Below are positions 28,015-37,345 of a DNA stretch of 64,000 bases, one piece after another. The translations under genes and the position numbers were made by a program. The stretch comes from JAFGPL01 sp046485045. Its GTDB lineage: Bacteria > Bacteroidota > Bacteroidia > Bacteroidales > UBA10428. The notes under the pieces are model-generated. The model had not been told where the DNA came from. It did not search any database and was given only the letters and a program-made list of their open reading frames with translations. Where the stretch lies: assembly GCA_046485045.1 (NCBI GenBank), contig JAWOHT010000052.1:7724-71723 (forward strand), read 5' to 3'. Positions within the stretch are counted from its first letter, which is position 1, and each line of letters begins with the position of its first letter.

Positions 28015-28569
28015 ATGTCACGAATAGGAAAACTACCCATTAATATTCCGCAAGGCGTTACCATTACTGTAAATACAGATAACACAGTAATAGTAAAAGG
28101 CCCAAACGGAGAGCTGTCATACAAGGTTGACAGGGATATCATGGTAGAAATAAAAGAAAACCAGATATTGATACAGAGACCTACCGAGCAAAAAAGGCAC
28201 CGCGCCATGCACGGATTATACAGGGCACTCATAAACAATATGGTTACTGGTGTAACAACTGGTTTTACAATAAAGCAGGAGCTGGTGGGTGTAGGCTATA
28301 AGGCTGAGGTTAAAGGAGAAGTGCTTGAACTAAGCCTGGGGTATTCACATGATATACATTTTCATATGCCCAAAGAGGTAAAAGTTGAAGCAAAAACCGA
28401 AAAGCGCAGCAACCCGGTTATCACATTAACCAGCGCAGACAAACAGCTTATCGGACAGGTAGCGGCAAAAATCCGCTCACTGAGAAAACCCGAACCATAC
28501 AAAGGCAAAGGTATCAGGTTTGTTGGTGAACAGATCAGGAAGAAAGCTGGTAAATCTGCAAGTGCATAA
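28015..28569 (+). CDS. rplF: 50S ribosomal protein L6
   Basis: A 184-residue protein with two repeated alpha/beta domains by the GTPase centre. It has MSRIGKLPINIPQGVTI, a central GVGYKAEVKGEVLELSLGYS, and the C-terminal EPYKGKGIRFVGEQIRKKAG. Typical length and place. Confidence 0.98.
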   Translation: MSRIGKLPINIPQGVTITVNTDNTVIVKGPNGELSYKVDRDIMVEIKENQILIQRPTEQKRHRAMHGLYRALINNMVTGVTTGFTIKQELVGVGYKAEVKGEVLELSLGYSHDIHFHMPKEVKVEAKTEKRSNPVITLTSADKQLIGQVAAKIRSLRKPEPYKGKGIRFVGEQIRKKAGKSASA

Positions 28570-28588
28570 CGTTTAAAATATTATTAAA

Positions 28589-28948
28589 ATGGCACTGACA
28601 GTACAAGAAAGAAGAATACGTATAAAACATCGGATCAGAAAAGAAATTTCCGGCACGAATGAGCGTCCCAGAATGACTATTTTCAGAAGCAATAAACAGA
28701 TTTATGTACAGTTTATTGACGACCTCGCGAACAAAACCTTATTGTCGGTTTCTTCGCTCGATAAGGATATTGCTGCAAAGAAAGACATGAACAAGTCCGA
28801 ACAGGCAAAACTTGTTGGAAAACTGGCAGCCGAGAAATCAAAAGAAGCAGGAATTACAAATGTGGTTTATGACCGTAACGGTTACCTCTATCACGGGCGT
28901 GTTAAAGCGTTGGCTGAGGCTGCCAGAGAAGCGGGTTTAAAATTTTAA
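28589..28948 (+). CDS. rplR: 50S ribosomal protein L18
   Basis: A 119-residue 5S rRNA-binding protein. It has RRIRIKHRIRKEISGTNERP (basic N-terminus), FRSNKQIYVQFIDD and the family's end YHGRVKALAEAAREAGLKF. rpsE follows after 6 bp. Confidence 0.97.
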   Translation: MALTVQERRIRIKHRIRKEISGTNERPRMTIFRSNKQIYVQFIDDLANKTLLSVSSLDKDIAAKKDMNKSEQAKLVGKLAAEKSKEAGITNVVYDRNGYLYHGRVKALAEAAREAGLKF

Positions 28949-28954
28949 CAAACT

Positions 28955-29473
28955 ATGTCAACTACAACAATAAGAAAAGTAAAAACAATAGACCTCGACC
29001 TTAAAGATCGTTTGGTTAGTATACAGAGGGTTACCAAGGTTACCAAGGGCGGAAGGACATTCAGTTTCTCAGCTATTGTGGTGGTAGGAAACGAAGACGG
29101 TATCGTAGGGTACGGTCTCGGTAAGGCCAACGAAGTAACCACAGCCATCGCCAAGGGGGTGGAAGATGCCAAGAAAAACCTGATTAAGGTTCCTGTAATA
29201 CATGGTACCATACCTCATGAACAGATAGCAAAATTCGGCGGGGCACAAGTCTTTCTGAAACCTGCATCTGGCGGTACAGGGGTTAAGGCCGGTGGCGCTA
29301 TGCGTGCAGTGCTCGAAAGTGTTGGTATAAAAGACGTACTGGCAAAATCAAAAGGTTCTTCAAACCCGCACAACCTGGTGAAAGCTACCTTCAAGGCATT
29401 GCTCGAACTCAGGGATGCATTCACAGTAGCACAACAGCGTGGTGTTAACCTTACAAAAGTTTTTAATGGGTAA
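28955..29473 (+). CDS. rpsE: 30S ribosomal protein S5
   Basis: A 172-residue fidelity protein with a double-stranded-RNA-binding N-domain and a C-terminal alpha/beta domain: RVTKVTKGGRTFSFSAIVVV, GYGLGKANEV and LKPASGGTGVKAGGAMRAVL. The loop altered in spectinomycin resistance (VTKGGRTF) is unchanged. Confidence 0.97.
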   Translation: MSTTTIRKVKTIDLDLKDRLVSIQRVTKVTKGGRTFSFSAIVVVGNEDGIVGYGLGKANEVTTAIAKGVEDAKKNLIKVPVIHGTIPHEQIAKFGGAQVFLKPASGGTGVKAGGAMRAVLESVGIKDVLAKSKGSSNPHNLVKATFKALLELRDAFTVAQQRGVNLTKVFNG

Positions 29474-29493
29474 CCAGTTAAAGAATCAATGAG

Positions 29494-29673
29494 ATGGCTA
29501 AAATAAGAATTACATATACAAAAAGTAAGATCAATGGTACCGAAAGACAGAAGAGGACCATCGAAGCCCTCGGACTGGGTAAAATGAACTCTTCGGTCGA
29601 GGTGGAAGCAACTCCCCAGATACTCGGTATGGTAAGAAAAGTTGAACATTTGATTTCAGTACAAGATATATAA
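29494..29673 (+). CDS. rpmD: 50S ribosomal protein L30
   Basis: A 59-residue protein that I translated directly: it begins MAKIRITYTKSKING, has KRTIEALGLGKMNSSVEV and ends HLISVQDI. It fills the expected slot between rpsE and rplO, 20 bp after rpsE. Confidence 0.95.
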   Translation: MAKIRITYTKSKINGTERQKRTIEALGLGKMNSSVEVEATPQILGMVRKVEHLISVQDI

Positions 29674-29693
29674 AATTGCATAATATAGTAAAC

Positions 29694-30140
29694 ATGGACT
29701 TAAGTGTATTAAAACCTGCAAAGGGATCGGTTAAAACCAGCAAAAGAAAAGGAAGAGGCCAGGGCTCCGGTAAAGGCGGTACCTCTACAAGAGGCCATAA
29801 AGGTGCAAAACAGCGTTCTGGTTATAAAACCAAGATCGGTTTCGAAGGCGGTCAGATGCCTTTGCAGAGAAGAGTTCCAAAATTTGGTTTTAAAAATATC
29901 AACAGAAAAGAATACAAAGGTATAAACCTAAGTACTATTCAGGAACTTGCAGATAAAATAAAATTGTCTTCTATTACTGTTGATACAATTGTAGAAGCTG
30001 GTTTGGCCTCAAAAAGGGATTTGATTAAAATATTGGGAAATGGCAAACTTTCCTCAAAGCTGGATGTTAAAGCACATGCTTTTTCAAAATCTGCACAAAG
30101 TGCCATTGAAGCAATTCAGGGAACTGCCACAAAAATCTAA
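29694..30140 (+). CDS. rplO: 50S ribosomal protein L15
   Basis: A 148-residue late-assembly protein, started at the ATG at 29694 (MDLSVLKPAKGSV); six extra codons upstream run back to just after rpmD and are unlikely. The glycine- and arginine-rich N-terminal extension (KRKGRGQGSGKGGTSTRGHK) threads into the 50S. secY starts 4 bp after it. Confidence 0.96.
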   Translation: MDLSVLKPAKGSVKTSKRKGRGQGSGKGGTSTRGHKGAKQRSGYKTKIGFEGGQMPLQRRVPKFGFKNINRKEYKGINLSTIQELADKIKLSSITVDTIVEAGLASKRDLIKILGNGKLSSKLDVKAHAFSKSAQSAIEAIQGTATKI

Positions 30141-30144
30141 TTGA

Positions 30145-31473
30145 ATGAAAGCTCTCATTGAAACCTTAAAAAACATTTACAAGATCGAGGAATTACGATC
30201 AAGGATAATCTATACCTTTTTTATCCTTCTGATCTATCGTCTTGGCTCACACGTTGTTTTGCCCACCGTTGACCCTAATCTGCTGGATATCCAGACCCAG
30301 GGGGTACTTGGTATCCTTGATATGTTCTCAGGCGGTGCATTTGCAAGAGCTTCGGTTTTTGCACTTGGTATCATGCCATACATTTCGGCTTCGATCGTGG
30401 TGCAACTCTTAGGTATTGCCGTGCCTTACTTCCAGCGGCTTCAGAAAGAAGGTGAAAGCGGAAGAAGAAGGATAAACCAGATAACAAGGTATCTTACAAT
30501 TATTATCCTGCTCATTCAGGCTCCCAGTTACCTTAGCATTATTCCTGCAAACGCCTGGGTTGTTTCACTTGACCCTGTCTGGAGAATATTCTTTTCTGTA
30601 GTCATTCTAACCTCAGGTACAATGTTTGTCATGTGGCTTGGTGAAAGAATAACCGATAAAGGAATCGGAAACGGCATCTCTCTGATAATTATGATAGGTA
30701 TTATCGCAAATTTCCCGTTTGCCATCCTTACCGAACTTACTTCCAGACTTGAAAAATCTGGCGGTGGACTTGTAATGTTCCTGGTAGAAATTGTATTTTT
30801 GTTCCTGGTATTTGTAATAAGCATCCTGTTGGTACAGGGTACAAGGCGTATCCCTGTGCAGTATGCCAAACGAATTGTAGGGAACAAGCAATACGGGGGA
30901 GTTAGGCAATATATTCCGCTTAAAGTAAATGCCGCGGGTGTTATGCCTATTATTTTTGCACAGGCTATCGTGATGCTGCCACTCACCTTTGCACAAAAAG
31001 CTGCAATGAGTGAGAATGCCTCTGGATTTATCGCTGCATTTGCCAATCCTACAGGATTTTGGTATAATTTTACCAGCGCTCTCCTGATTGTTCTTTTTAC
31101 ATATTTTTATACTGCTATTACCATTAATCCTAATCAAATGGCAGAAGATATGAAAAAAAATGGCGGATTCATACCCGGTATAAAACCGGGGAGAAAAACT
31201 GCAGAGTTTCTCGATACCATTATGTCGAGAATTACCCTGCCAGGATCGCTTTTCCTTGCAATAGTTGCTATCTTGCCGGCGTTTGCTATGATGGCCAACA
31301 TTTCAACCGGCTTTGCATATTTTTATGGTGGTACTTCACTGCTTATTATGGTTGGTGTTATTTTAGACACCCTGCAGCAGATAGAAAGCCACCTGTTAAT
31401 GAGACATTATGACGGGTTAATGAAATCCGGAAGAATAAAGGGAAGGGCCGGTGGTGTAGCTTCGGCTATTTAA
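30145..31473 (+). CDS. secY: Preprotein translocase subunit SecY
   Basis: A 442-residue channel subunit of the Sec translocon, inner membrane. Ten hydrophobic segments can be traced; conserved blocks include FSGGAFARASVFALGIMPYI (segment 2, plug region), GIGNGISLI and the cytoplasmic loop with IPLKVNAAGVMPIIFA. Co-transcription with ribosomal proteins ties export capacity to growth rate. Confidence 0.98.
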   Translation: MKALIETLKNIYKIEELRSRIIYTFFILLIYRLGSHVVLPTVDPNLLDIQTQGVLGILDMFSGGAFARASVFALGIMPYISASIVVQLLGIAVPYFQRLQKEGESGRRRINQITRYLTIIILLIQAPSYLSIIPANAWVVSLDPVWRIFFSVVILTSGTMFVMWLGERITDKGIGNGISLIIMIGIIANFPFAILTELTSRLEKSGGGLVMFLVEIVFLFLVFVISILLVQGTRRIPVQYAKRIVGNKQYGGVRQYIPLKVNAAGVMPIIFAQAIVMLPLTFAQKAAMSENASGFIAAFANPTGFWYNFTSALLIVLFTYFYTAITINPNQMAEDMKKNGGFIPGIKPGRKTAEFLDTIMSRITLPGSLFLAIVAILPAFAMMANISTGFAYFYGGTSLLIMVGVILDTLQQIESHLLMRHYDGLMKSGRIKGRAGGVASAI

Positions 31474-31492
31474 TCCCTTAATACGTTCTTTG

Positions 31493-32287
31493 ATGATTCT
31501 TATAAAAACAGAGGAAGAGATTGAACTGCTAAGACAAAGCAATTTACTGGTTTCCAATACCCTGGCTACTGTAGCCAGAGAAATAAAACCAGGAGTCTCA
31601 ACCAAAAGCCTCGACAAACTGGCCGAGGAATATATTCGTGATCATGGCGGTATTCCCGGGTTCCTACATTATAAGGGATATCCGAAAACGCTGTGTACTT
31701 CGATTAACAGTCAGGTTGTTCACGGTATACCATCAGAATGCAGGCTGAAAGAAGGAGACATCGTTTCTATTGATTGCGGGGTAATTCTTAACAGTTATTA
31801 TGGCGATAGCGCCTATACCTTCGCAATAGGTGATATTAACGAAAGAGTCGCAGAATTGCTGAGGGTAACAAAAGAGGCTCTGTATAAAGGGATCGAAATG
31901 GCTATTGAAGGTAAAAGACTTGGTGATCTGGGGAATGCTGTTCAGAACCATTGTGAGCAAAGCGGTTTTTCTGTGGTACGCGAAATGGTAGGCCACGGAT
32001 TAGGCAAAAACCTGCACGAATCACCTGAAGTACCCAATTATGGCAGCCTCGGAAAAGGAATTATGCTAAAAAAGGGCATGGTGATTTGCATCGAACCGAT
32101 GATTAACCTCGGGCGCAAAGAAATTGTTCAGGAAAAAGACGGATGGACAATAAGAACTGCCGATAATAAACCTTCGGCCCATTTCGAACATGCCGTGGCC
32201 ATCGGTAAGGGACAAGCAGACATACTGTCTACGTTCCGGTTTATCGAGCAGGCAGAAATAGAAAATGATTATTTGCATTACAAATAA
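31493..32287 (+). CDS. map: Methionine aminopeptidase, type I
   Basis: Removes the initiator methionine from new proteins. The ATG at 31493 gives 264 residues; the codon just before it (31490) is TTG and would add one residue. Metal ligands can be seen: two aspartates in SIDCGV and YGDSAYTF, the histidine of GHGLGKNLHE, and the glutamates of CIEPMI and FEHAVAI. Short type without an SH3-binding or zinc N-domain. Sits 19 bp after secY, before infA. Confidence 0.97.
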   Translation: MILIKTEEEIELLRQSNLLVSNTLATVAREIKPGVSTKSLDKLAEEYIRDHGGIPGFLHYKGYPKTLCTSINSQVVHGIPSECRLKEGDIVSIDCGVILNSYYGDSAYTFAIGDINERVAELLRVTKEALYKGIEMAIEGKRLGDLGNAVQNHCEQSGFSVVREMVGHGLGKNLHESPEVPNYGSLGKGIMLKKGMVICIEPMINLGRKEIVQEKDGWTIRTADNKPSAHFEHAVAIGKGQADILSTFRFIEQAEIENDYLHYK

Positions 32288-32294
32288 CTATATA

Positions 32295-32513
32295 ATGTCA
32301 AAACAACCTTCGATTGAACAGGACGGGGTCATAAGAGAAGCATTGTCCAATGCCATGTTCAGGGTAGAACTGGAAAACGGACATATTATTACAGCGCATA
32401 TCTCTGGAAAAATGAGAATGCATTATATTAAGATCTTACCTGGTGACAAAGTGAGAATAGAAATGTCGCCATATGATCTTACAAAAGGAAGAATAACTTT
32501 TAGGTATAAATAA
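32295..32513 (+). CDS. infA: Translation initiation factor IF-1
   Basis: A 72-residue S1/OB-fold factor that blocks the A site during initiation. Start at the ATG at 32295 (MSKQPSIEQDG); the longer frame overlaps map. It has the family core FRVELENGHIITAHISGKMR and ends GRITFRYK. Seven bases separate it from map. Confidence 0.97.
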   Translation: MSKQPSIEQDGVIREALSNAMFRVELENGHIITAHISGKMRMHYIKILPGDKVRIEMSPYDLTKGRITFRYK

Positions 32514-32529
32514 GAAACATTTACTCGAC

Positions 32530-32649
32530 ATGAAAGTAAGGGCATCTGTAAAAAAAAGAAGTTCAGATTGTAAAATAGTTCGCAGAAAAGGACGACTTTA
32601 CGTAATCAACAAAAAGAACCCTAAGTTTAAACAGAGACAGGGTGCATAA
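32530..32649 (+). CDS. rpmJ: 50S ribosomal protein L36 (zinc-independent form)
   Basis: A 39-residue protein that I read directly from the sequence: MKVRASVKKRSSDCK, then KGRLYVINKKNPKFKQRQGA. Only one of the four zinc ligands (Cys14) remains, so it is the C-minus form. It lies between infA and rpsM, its usual place. Confidence 0.94.
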   Translation: MKVRASVKKRSSDCKIVRRKGRLYVINKKNPKFKQRQGA

Positions 32650-32688
32650 AAATTAATAATCTGAAAAAACATTTAAACAAATTTATCT

Positions 32689-33066
32689 ATGGCACGAATT
32701 GTTGGTGTTGATTTACCAAAAAACAAACGAGGAGAGATAGGCCTGACATACATTTTCGGTGTTGGCCGCAGCACTGCCCAGAAGATACTTGAGAAAGCCG
32801 GCATAGACCGTGATATCAAGGTCAAAGACTGGACAGACGACCAAATCAGCATGATAAGGAAAATAATTAACGAAGGCCTGAAGGTCGAAGGAGAACTTCG
32901 TTCCCAGGTACAGTTAAATGTTAAACGAATGATGGACATCGGTTGTTACAGGGGTGTAAGGCATCGTATCGGGCTTCCTGTTCGCGGACAGAGTACAAAA
33001 AATAATGCCCGCACCAGGAAAGGAAGGAAAAAAACAGTTGCAAATAAAAAGAAAGCTACCAAATAA
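32689..33066 (+). CDS. rpsM: 30S ribosomal protein S13
   Basis: A 125-residue head protein that bridges to the 50S and touches P-site tRNA. It begins ARIVGVDLPKNKRGEIGLTY and has the C-terminal RHRIGLPVRGQSTKNNART with a lysine-rich tail. First gene of the alpha section. Confidence 0.97.
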   Translation: MARIVGVDLPKNKRGEIGLTYIFGVGRSTAQKILEKAGIDRDIKVKDWTDDQISMIRKIINEGLKVEGELRSQVQLNVKRMMDIGCYRGVRHRIGLPVRGQSTKNNARTRKGRKKTVANKKKATK

Positions 33067-33076
33067 GAATTGAGCT

Positions 33077-33466
33077 ATGGCAAAAAAAGCAGGAACATCA
33101 AAAAAGAAAATTGTAAAAGTTGATCCCTTAGGTCAGGCGCATATACATGCATCTTTCAATAATATTATTGTAACCCTTACCAATAACATGGGACAGGTTA
33201 TATCCTGGGCATCGGCCGGAAAGATGGGATTTAAAGGTTCTAAGAAAAATACTCCTTATGCAGCACAAATGGCTGCAGCCGATTGTGCCAAGGTGGCTTA
33301 CGACAGCGGCTTAAGAAAAGTAAAGGTGTTTGTAAAAGGCCCCGGAGCCGGTCGCGAATCTGCTATCAGGACCATTCACACTTCAGGAATAGAAGTAACA
33401 GAAATTGTTGATGTTACTCCGCTTCCTCATAACGGATGCAGACCGGCAGCTAGAAGAAGGGTATAA
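33077..33466 (+). CDS. rpsK: 30S ribosomal protein S11
   Basis: A 129-residue platform protein at the mRNA exit. It has GQAHIHASFNNIIVTLTN, KGPGAGRESAIRTIH and the end DVTPLPHNGCRPAARRRV. Ordinary length and spacing (10 bp after rpsM). Confidence 0.98.
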   Translation: MAKKAGTSKKKIVKVDPLGQAHIHASFNNIIVTLTNNMGQVISWASAGKMGFKGSKKNTPYAAQMAAADCAKVAYDSGLRKVKVFVKGPGAGRESAIRTIHTSGIEVTEIVDVTPLPHNGCRPAARRRV

Positions 33467-33504
33467 TTACAAACTTGAATTAATAAGTATAAAATATATT
33501 ATAA

Positions 33505-34110
33505 ATGGCTAGATACACAGGACCAACTACCAAAATTGCAAGAAAATTCGGGGATCCGATTTATGGTGCTGATAAATATTTTGAAAAGAAAAATTTTCCT
33601 CCGGGACAGCACGGAATGAACAAAAAACGGAGAAAATTATCAGAATACGGTTTACAGCTTAAAGAAAAACAAAAAGCCAAATATACCTACGGGGTTCTTG
33701 AAAAACAGTTTAAAAACCTGTTTGATAAAGCCCAGAGGACTAAAGGGGTTACCGGGGTTGTTCTTTTGCAGCTTCTTGAGACAAGGCTTGACAATGTTGT
33801 GTTCAGGCTTGGTATTGCTCCATCAAGAAGGGCTGCACGCCAGCTTGTAACACACAGGCATATCACAGTTAACGGAGATGTTGTTAATATTCCTTCTATG
33901 ACCCTGCGCCCGGGCGACATTGTTGGCGTTAGGGAAAGGTCAAAATCACTCGAGGTGATCACAGAATCATTAACGGGAAGAAGAACCAGTTCTTCATGGC
34001 TGGAATGGGACTTAAGCCAGATGGCAGGAAAGGTGCTGAATTTACCGGAACGTGATGATATTCCTGAAAATATTAAGGAACAACTTATAGTTGAATTGTA
34101 TTCTAAATAA
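33505..34110 (+). CDS. rpsD: 30S ribosomal protein S4
   Basis: A 201-residue primary binder of 16S rRNA at the mRNA entry. The S4 RNA-binding domain holds RLDNVVFRLGIAPSRRAARQ and LVTHRHITVNGDVVNIPS. The N-terminal zinc knuckle found in some bacteria is absent. In E. coli S4 controls the alpha operon. Confidence 0.97.
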   Translation: MARYTGPTTKIARKFGDPIYGADKYFEKKNFPPGQHGMNKKRRKLSEYGLQLKEKQKAKYTYGVLEKQFKNLFDKAQRTKGVTGVVLLQLLETRLDNVVFRLGIAPSRRAARQLVTHRHITVNGDVVNIPSMTLRPGDIVGVRERSKSLEVITESLTGRRTSSSWLEWDLSQMAGKVLNLPERDDIPENIKEQLIVELYSK

Positions 34111-34128
34111 TTATAATAACTGAATTTT

Positions 34129-35121
34129 ATGGCAATTTTAACATTCCAGAAACCCGATAAAGTCATAATGATAGAATCGGACAATAAATTCGGTAAATTC
34201 GAATTTCGTCCATTGGAACCCGGTTATGGTATTACTGTTGGTAATGCCCTTCGGAGAATCTTACTGTCATCTTTGGAGGGATACGCTATAACTACTATCA
34301 AGATTGATAACGTTGAGCATGAATTCTCAACTATTACCGGTGTTATCGAAGATGTAACCGAAATTATCCTCAACCTTAAACAGATAAGGTTCAAAAAACT
34401 AATTGAGGATATACGAGATGAAAGGATTATGGCTAAAATATCAGGTCAGGAGGTGTTTAAAGCCGGTGACCTGAACAGATTTCTCAGTGGTTTTGAGGTG
34501 CTTAACCCCAATCTTGAAATCTGTCATATGGAAACCGATGTAGAGTTTATCATCGAAATAACTGTTAACAAAGGCCGTGGTTATGTTCCTGCCGAGGAAA
34601 ACAAACCCCTCGATGCAGAATTTGGAGTAATTCCGATAGACGCCATTTTTACACCCATAAAAAATGTGAAATTCTCGGTTGAGAACTACAGGGTGGAACA
34701 AAAAACCGACTACGAAAAACTGGTTTTTGAGATTTTAACCGACGGGTCAATACATCCTAAAGATGCATTAAAAGAAGCGGCTAAAATATTGATCTATCAC
34801 TTTATGTTATTTTCAGATGAGAAGATTACCCTCGATGCCAACGAATCATCAACCAATGAAGAGTTTGATGAGGAAATTCTGCATATGAGACAATTGCTCA
34901 AGACCAAACTGGTTGACCTCGACCTTTCAGTCAGAGCGCTTAATTGTCTTAAAGCTGCTGAAGTAGAAACACTCGGTGACCTTGTTAAATTTAACAAAAA
35001 CGATTTATTGAAATTTAGAAATTTCGGTAAAAAATCTCTCACCGAACTTGACGAGTTGCTGGAAGGTATGAACCTGTCATTTGGCATGGAGGTTTCGAAG
35101 TACAAACTCGATAAAGAATAA
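34129..35121 (+). CDS. rpoA: RNA polymerase alpha subunit
   Basis: A 330-residue subunit that starts polymerase assembly. N-terminal dimerisation domain (FEFRPLEPGYGITVGNALRR near residue 25-45), a linker near 235-250, and the C-terminal helix-hairpin-helix domain (LNCLKAAEVETLGDLV to KSLTELDELL) that binds UP elements and activators. Both domains are complete. Confidence 0.98.
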   Translation: MAILTFQKPDKVIMIESDNKFGKFEFRPLEPGYGITVGNALRRILLSSLEGYAITTIKIDNVEHEFSTITGVIEDVTEIILNLKQIRFKKLIEDIRDERIMAKISGQEVFKAGDLNRFLSGFEVLNPNLEICHMETDVEFIIEITVNKGRGYVPAEENKPLDAEFGVIPIDAIFTPIKNVKFSVENYRVEQKTDYEKLVFEILTDGSIHPKDALKEAAKILIYHFMLFSDEKITLDANESSTNEEFDEEILHMRQLLKTKLVDLDLSVRALNCLKAAEVETLGDLVKFNKNDLLKFRNFGKKSLTELDELLEGMNLSFGMEVSKYKLDKE

Positions 35122-35174
35122 ATAAAATTTTGCTCAACCAGAAACCTGTGAAGGGATTAAAATATTGAATTGAG

Positions 35175-35825
35175 ATGCGACACAACAGGAAAGTAAATCA
35201 TTTAGGAAGAACAAGCAGTCACAGAAAAGCCATGCTTGCCAATATGGCAACATCGCTTATTATGCACAAGAGAATTAAAACAACAGTTTCCAAGGCCAAA
35301 GCGCTGCGCGTTTATGTTGAACCATTGTTAACCAAATCAAAAGATGATTCAACACACTCCCGAAGAGTGGTCTTTAGCTATCTGCAAAATAACGATGCGG
35401 TAACTGAGCTTTTCAGAGAAGTCTCTCCAAAAATTATGGAAAGACCAGGTGGTTACACCAGAATTTTGAAAATAGGAAGCCGTGCTGGCGATAGCGCAGA
35501 TATGTGCTATATTGAACTGGTAGACTATAACGAAAATCTGCTGGGGGCGAAATCTGATGCCGCTTCTAAGACTGGTAAACGCAGGAGAAGAGCTTCGGGC
35601 AAGAAGAAAGATGAAGCCGAAAATGCTGTGGCTCCGAAAGCCGTCTCTGAAGAAAAGGTAAAAGCCAAGGCTCCCGTAACAGATACCGAAGTGCAGGCTG
35701 AGCCTGCCGGTGAAACCGGCACAGAAACTCTTGCTGAAGCTGAACAGGCTGCCGAAGCCCCCGAAGCATCAGGTAGTAATGACGAACCGACTAATGAAAA
35801 CCCTGAAGAAGGGAAAAAGGAATAA
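35175..35825 (+). CDS. rplQ: 50S ribosomal protein L17 with long acidic C-terminal extension
   Basis: Residues 1-120 are normal L17 (MRHNRKVNHLGRTSSHRKAM, then GGYTRILKIGSRAGDSADM). Residues about 121-216 form a low-complexity tail: first basic (KTGKRRRRASGKKKDEAE), then rich in Ala, Glu and Pro to the end. E. coli L17 has only 127 residues. Shorter tails of this type occur in other Bacteroidota; the role of the tail is unknown. Last gene of the superoperon; a terminator follows. Confidence 0.95.
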   Translation: MRHNRKVNHLGRTSSHRKAMLANMATSLIMHKRIKTTVSKAKALRVYVEPLLTKSKDDSTHSRRVVFSYLQNNDAVTELFREVSPKIMERPGGYTRILKIGSRAGDSADMCYIELVDYNENLLGAKSDAASKTGKRRRRASGKKKDEAENAVAPKAVSEEKVKAKAPVTDTEVQAEPAGETGTETLAEAEQAAEAPEASGSNDEPTNENPEEGKKE

Positions 35826-35861
35826 AATAACCATTGTAATGGTAATTATTTAAATATCTGT

Positions 35862-35903
35862 AAAGGGATGAAGAATTCGCTTCTTTGTCCCTTTTTATTT
35901 TTT
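35862..35903 (+). terminator. Terminator of the ribosomal superoperon
   Basis: AAAGGGATGAAGAA, loop TTCGC, then TTCTTTGTCCCTTT with two mismatches, followed by a long T-rich tract. It separates rplQ from eno. Confidence 0.8.
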
Positions 35904-35936
35904 TATAAAGATTAATTTAAATTTAAAATTAAAATT

Positions 35937-37229
35937 ATGGGACAAATAATCAATGTTCATGCGCGCGAAATACTCGATTCACGCGGAAATCCTACAATCG
36001 AGGTTGAAGTTACCCTGGCCAGCGGTTTTGTTGGTGCCGCAGCAGTTCCATCCGGAGCTTCCACTGGCGAAAACGAGGCGCTTGAATTAAGAGATGGTGA
36101 CAAAAAACGTTACCTGGGCAAAGGGGTGCTAAAAGCTGTTGACAATGTGAACAAGATCATAAGCAAAGAGATAATTGGCATGAATGCCCTTGATCAGGTA
36201 GCCATTGATAATAAAATGCTTAAGCTTGATGGTACCAAGACCAAAAGCAAACTCGGCGCCAATGCCATCCTTGGTGTTTCGCTTGCTGTGGCAAAAGCAG
36301 CTGCACAATATCACGATATGCCTTTGTACAGGTACATTGGCGGCATAAATGCAAAAGTGCTTCCGGTGCCCATGATGAATATTATCAACGGAGGTTCCCA
36401 TTCAGATGCACCCATTGCATTTCAGGAGTTTATGATACGCCCCGTGGGTGCTCCCAATTTTAGGGAAGGCCTGAGAATGGGCGCTGAAGTATTTCATGCG
36501 TTGAAAAAAGTACTGAAAGAACGCGGTCTTAGCACGGCTGTTGGCGACGAGGGCGGTTTTGCACCAAAACTCAATGGCACCGAAGATGCACTCGAATCTA
36601 TCATTAAGGCCATTAAAGATGCTGGTTACAAACCCGGAAGAAAATCAGAAGGCGGCGATGTGTCCATCGCGCTCGACTGTGCTGCTTCTGAATTTTTTGA
36701 AGACGGAAAGTATAATTATAAAAAGTTTGAAGGTGAAAAAGGCGCTGTACGATCATCTGAAGAACAGACTGCTTATCTTGCCGAACTCATCAGCAAATAT
36801 CCGATTGACTCTATAGAAGACGGTATGTCTGAAAATGACTGGAACGGATGGAAACTACTTACAGATAAAATGAGTGACAAATGCCAGCTGGTAGGCGATG
36901 ACGTGTTTGTTACGAACGTTGAATACCTGAAAAAAGGCATTGAGATGGGCTGCGCCAATTCTATCCTGATAAAGGTAAACCAGATAGGAACACTAACCGA
37001 AACCCTCGATGCGATAGAAATGGCGCATCGTGCAGGTTATACATCGGTTACATCTCACCGCTCGGGAGAAACCGAGGATTCAACTATTGCTGACATCGCC
37101 GTTGCAACAAATTCTGGTCAGATAAAAACCGGATCACTGAGCCGCTCAGACAGGATGGCAAAATACAACCAGTTGCTGCGTATCGAAGAAGAACTTGGCG
37201 ACTTGGCAATTTATGGGTCTGAAAAATAG
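35937..37229 (+). CDS. eno: Enolase (phosphopyruvate hydratase)
   Basis: Interconverts 2-phosphoglycerate and phosphoenolpyruvate in glycolysis; also a degradosome partner in some bacteria. Its 430 residues include AREILDSRGNPTIEVEV, GDEGGFAP, SIEDGM, the lysine of LIKVNQIGTLTE and SHRSGETED. Full length. It has its own spacer after the ribosomal terminator and a terminator behind it. Confidence 0.98.
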   Translation: MGQIINVHAREILDSRGNPTIEVEVTLASGFVGAAAVPSGASTGENEALELRDGDKKRYLGKGVLKAVDNVNKIISKEIIGMNALDQVAIDNKMLKLDGTKTKSKLGANAILGVSLAVAKAAAQYHDMPLYRYIGGINAKVLPVPMMNIINGGSHSDAPIAFQEFMIRPVGAPNFREGLRMGAEVFHALKKVLKERGLSTAVGDEGGFAPKLNGTEDALESIIKAIKDAGYKPGRKSEGGDVSIALDCAASEFFEDGKYNYKKFEGEKGAVRSSEEQTAYLAELISKYPIDSIEDGMSENDWNGWKLLTDKMSDKCQLVGDDVFVTNVEYLKKGIEMGCANSILIKVNQIGTLTETLDAIEMAHRAGYTSVTSHRSGETEDSTIADIAVATNSGQIKTGSLSRSDRMAKYNQLLRIEEELGDLAIYGSEK

Positions 37230-37250
37230 GTAAATACTGGCATATTATTG

Positions 37251-37283
37251 AAGGCTGTCCTCAAAGAAGACAGCCTTTTTTTT
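37251..37283 (+). terminator. Terminator after eno
   Basis: AAGGCTGTC, loop CTCAAAGAA, then GACAGCCTT and a run of eight T. A textbook intrinsic terminator. Confidence 0.9.
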
Positions 37284-37345
37284 ATTTCAAATTAAACAAG
37301 TTGGTTACTGGTGTGTTTAACTATCAAACAAATAATTTAAACAAG

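Noticed and set aside
37301..37345. Upstream TTG start of citrate synthase
   Set aside because: It lies immediately behind the eno terminator's T run, and the ATG at 37346 gives the normal N-terminus.
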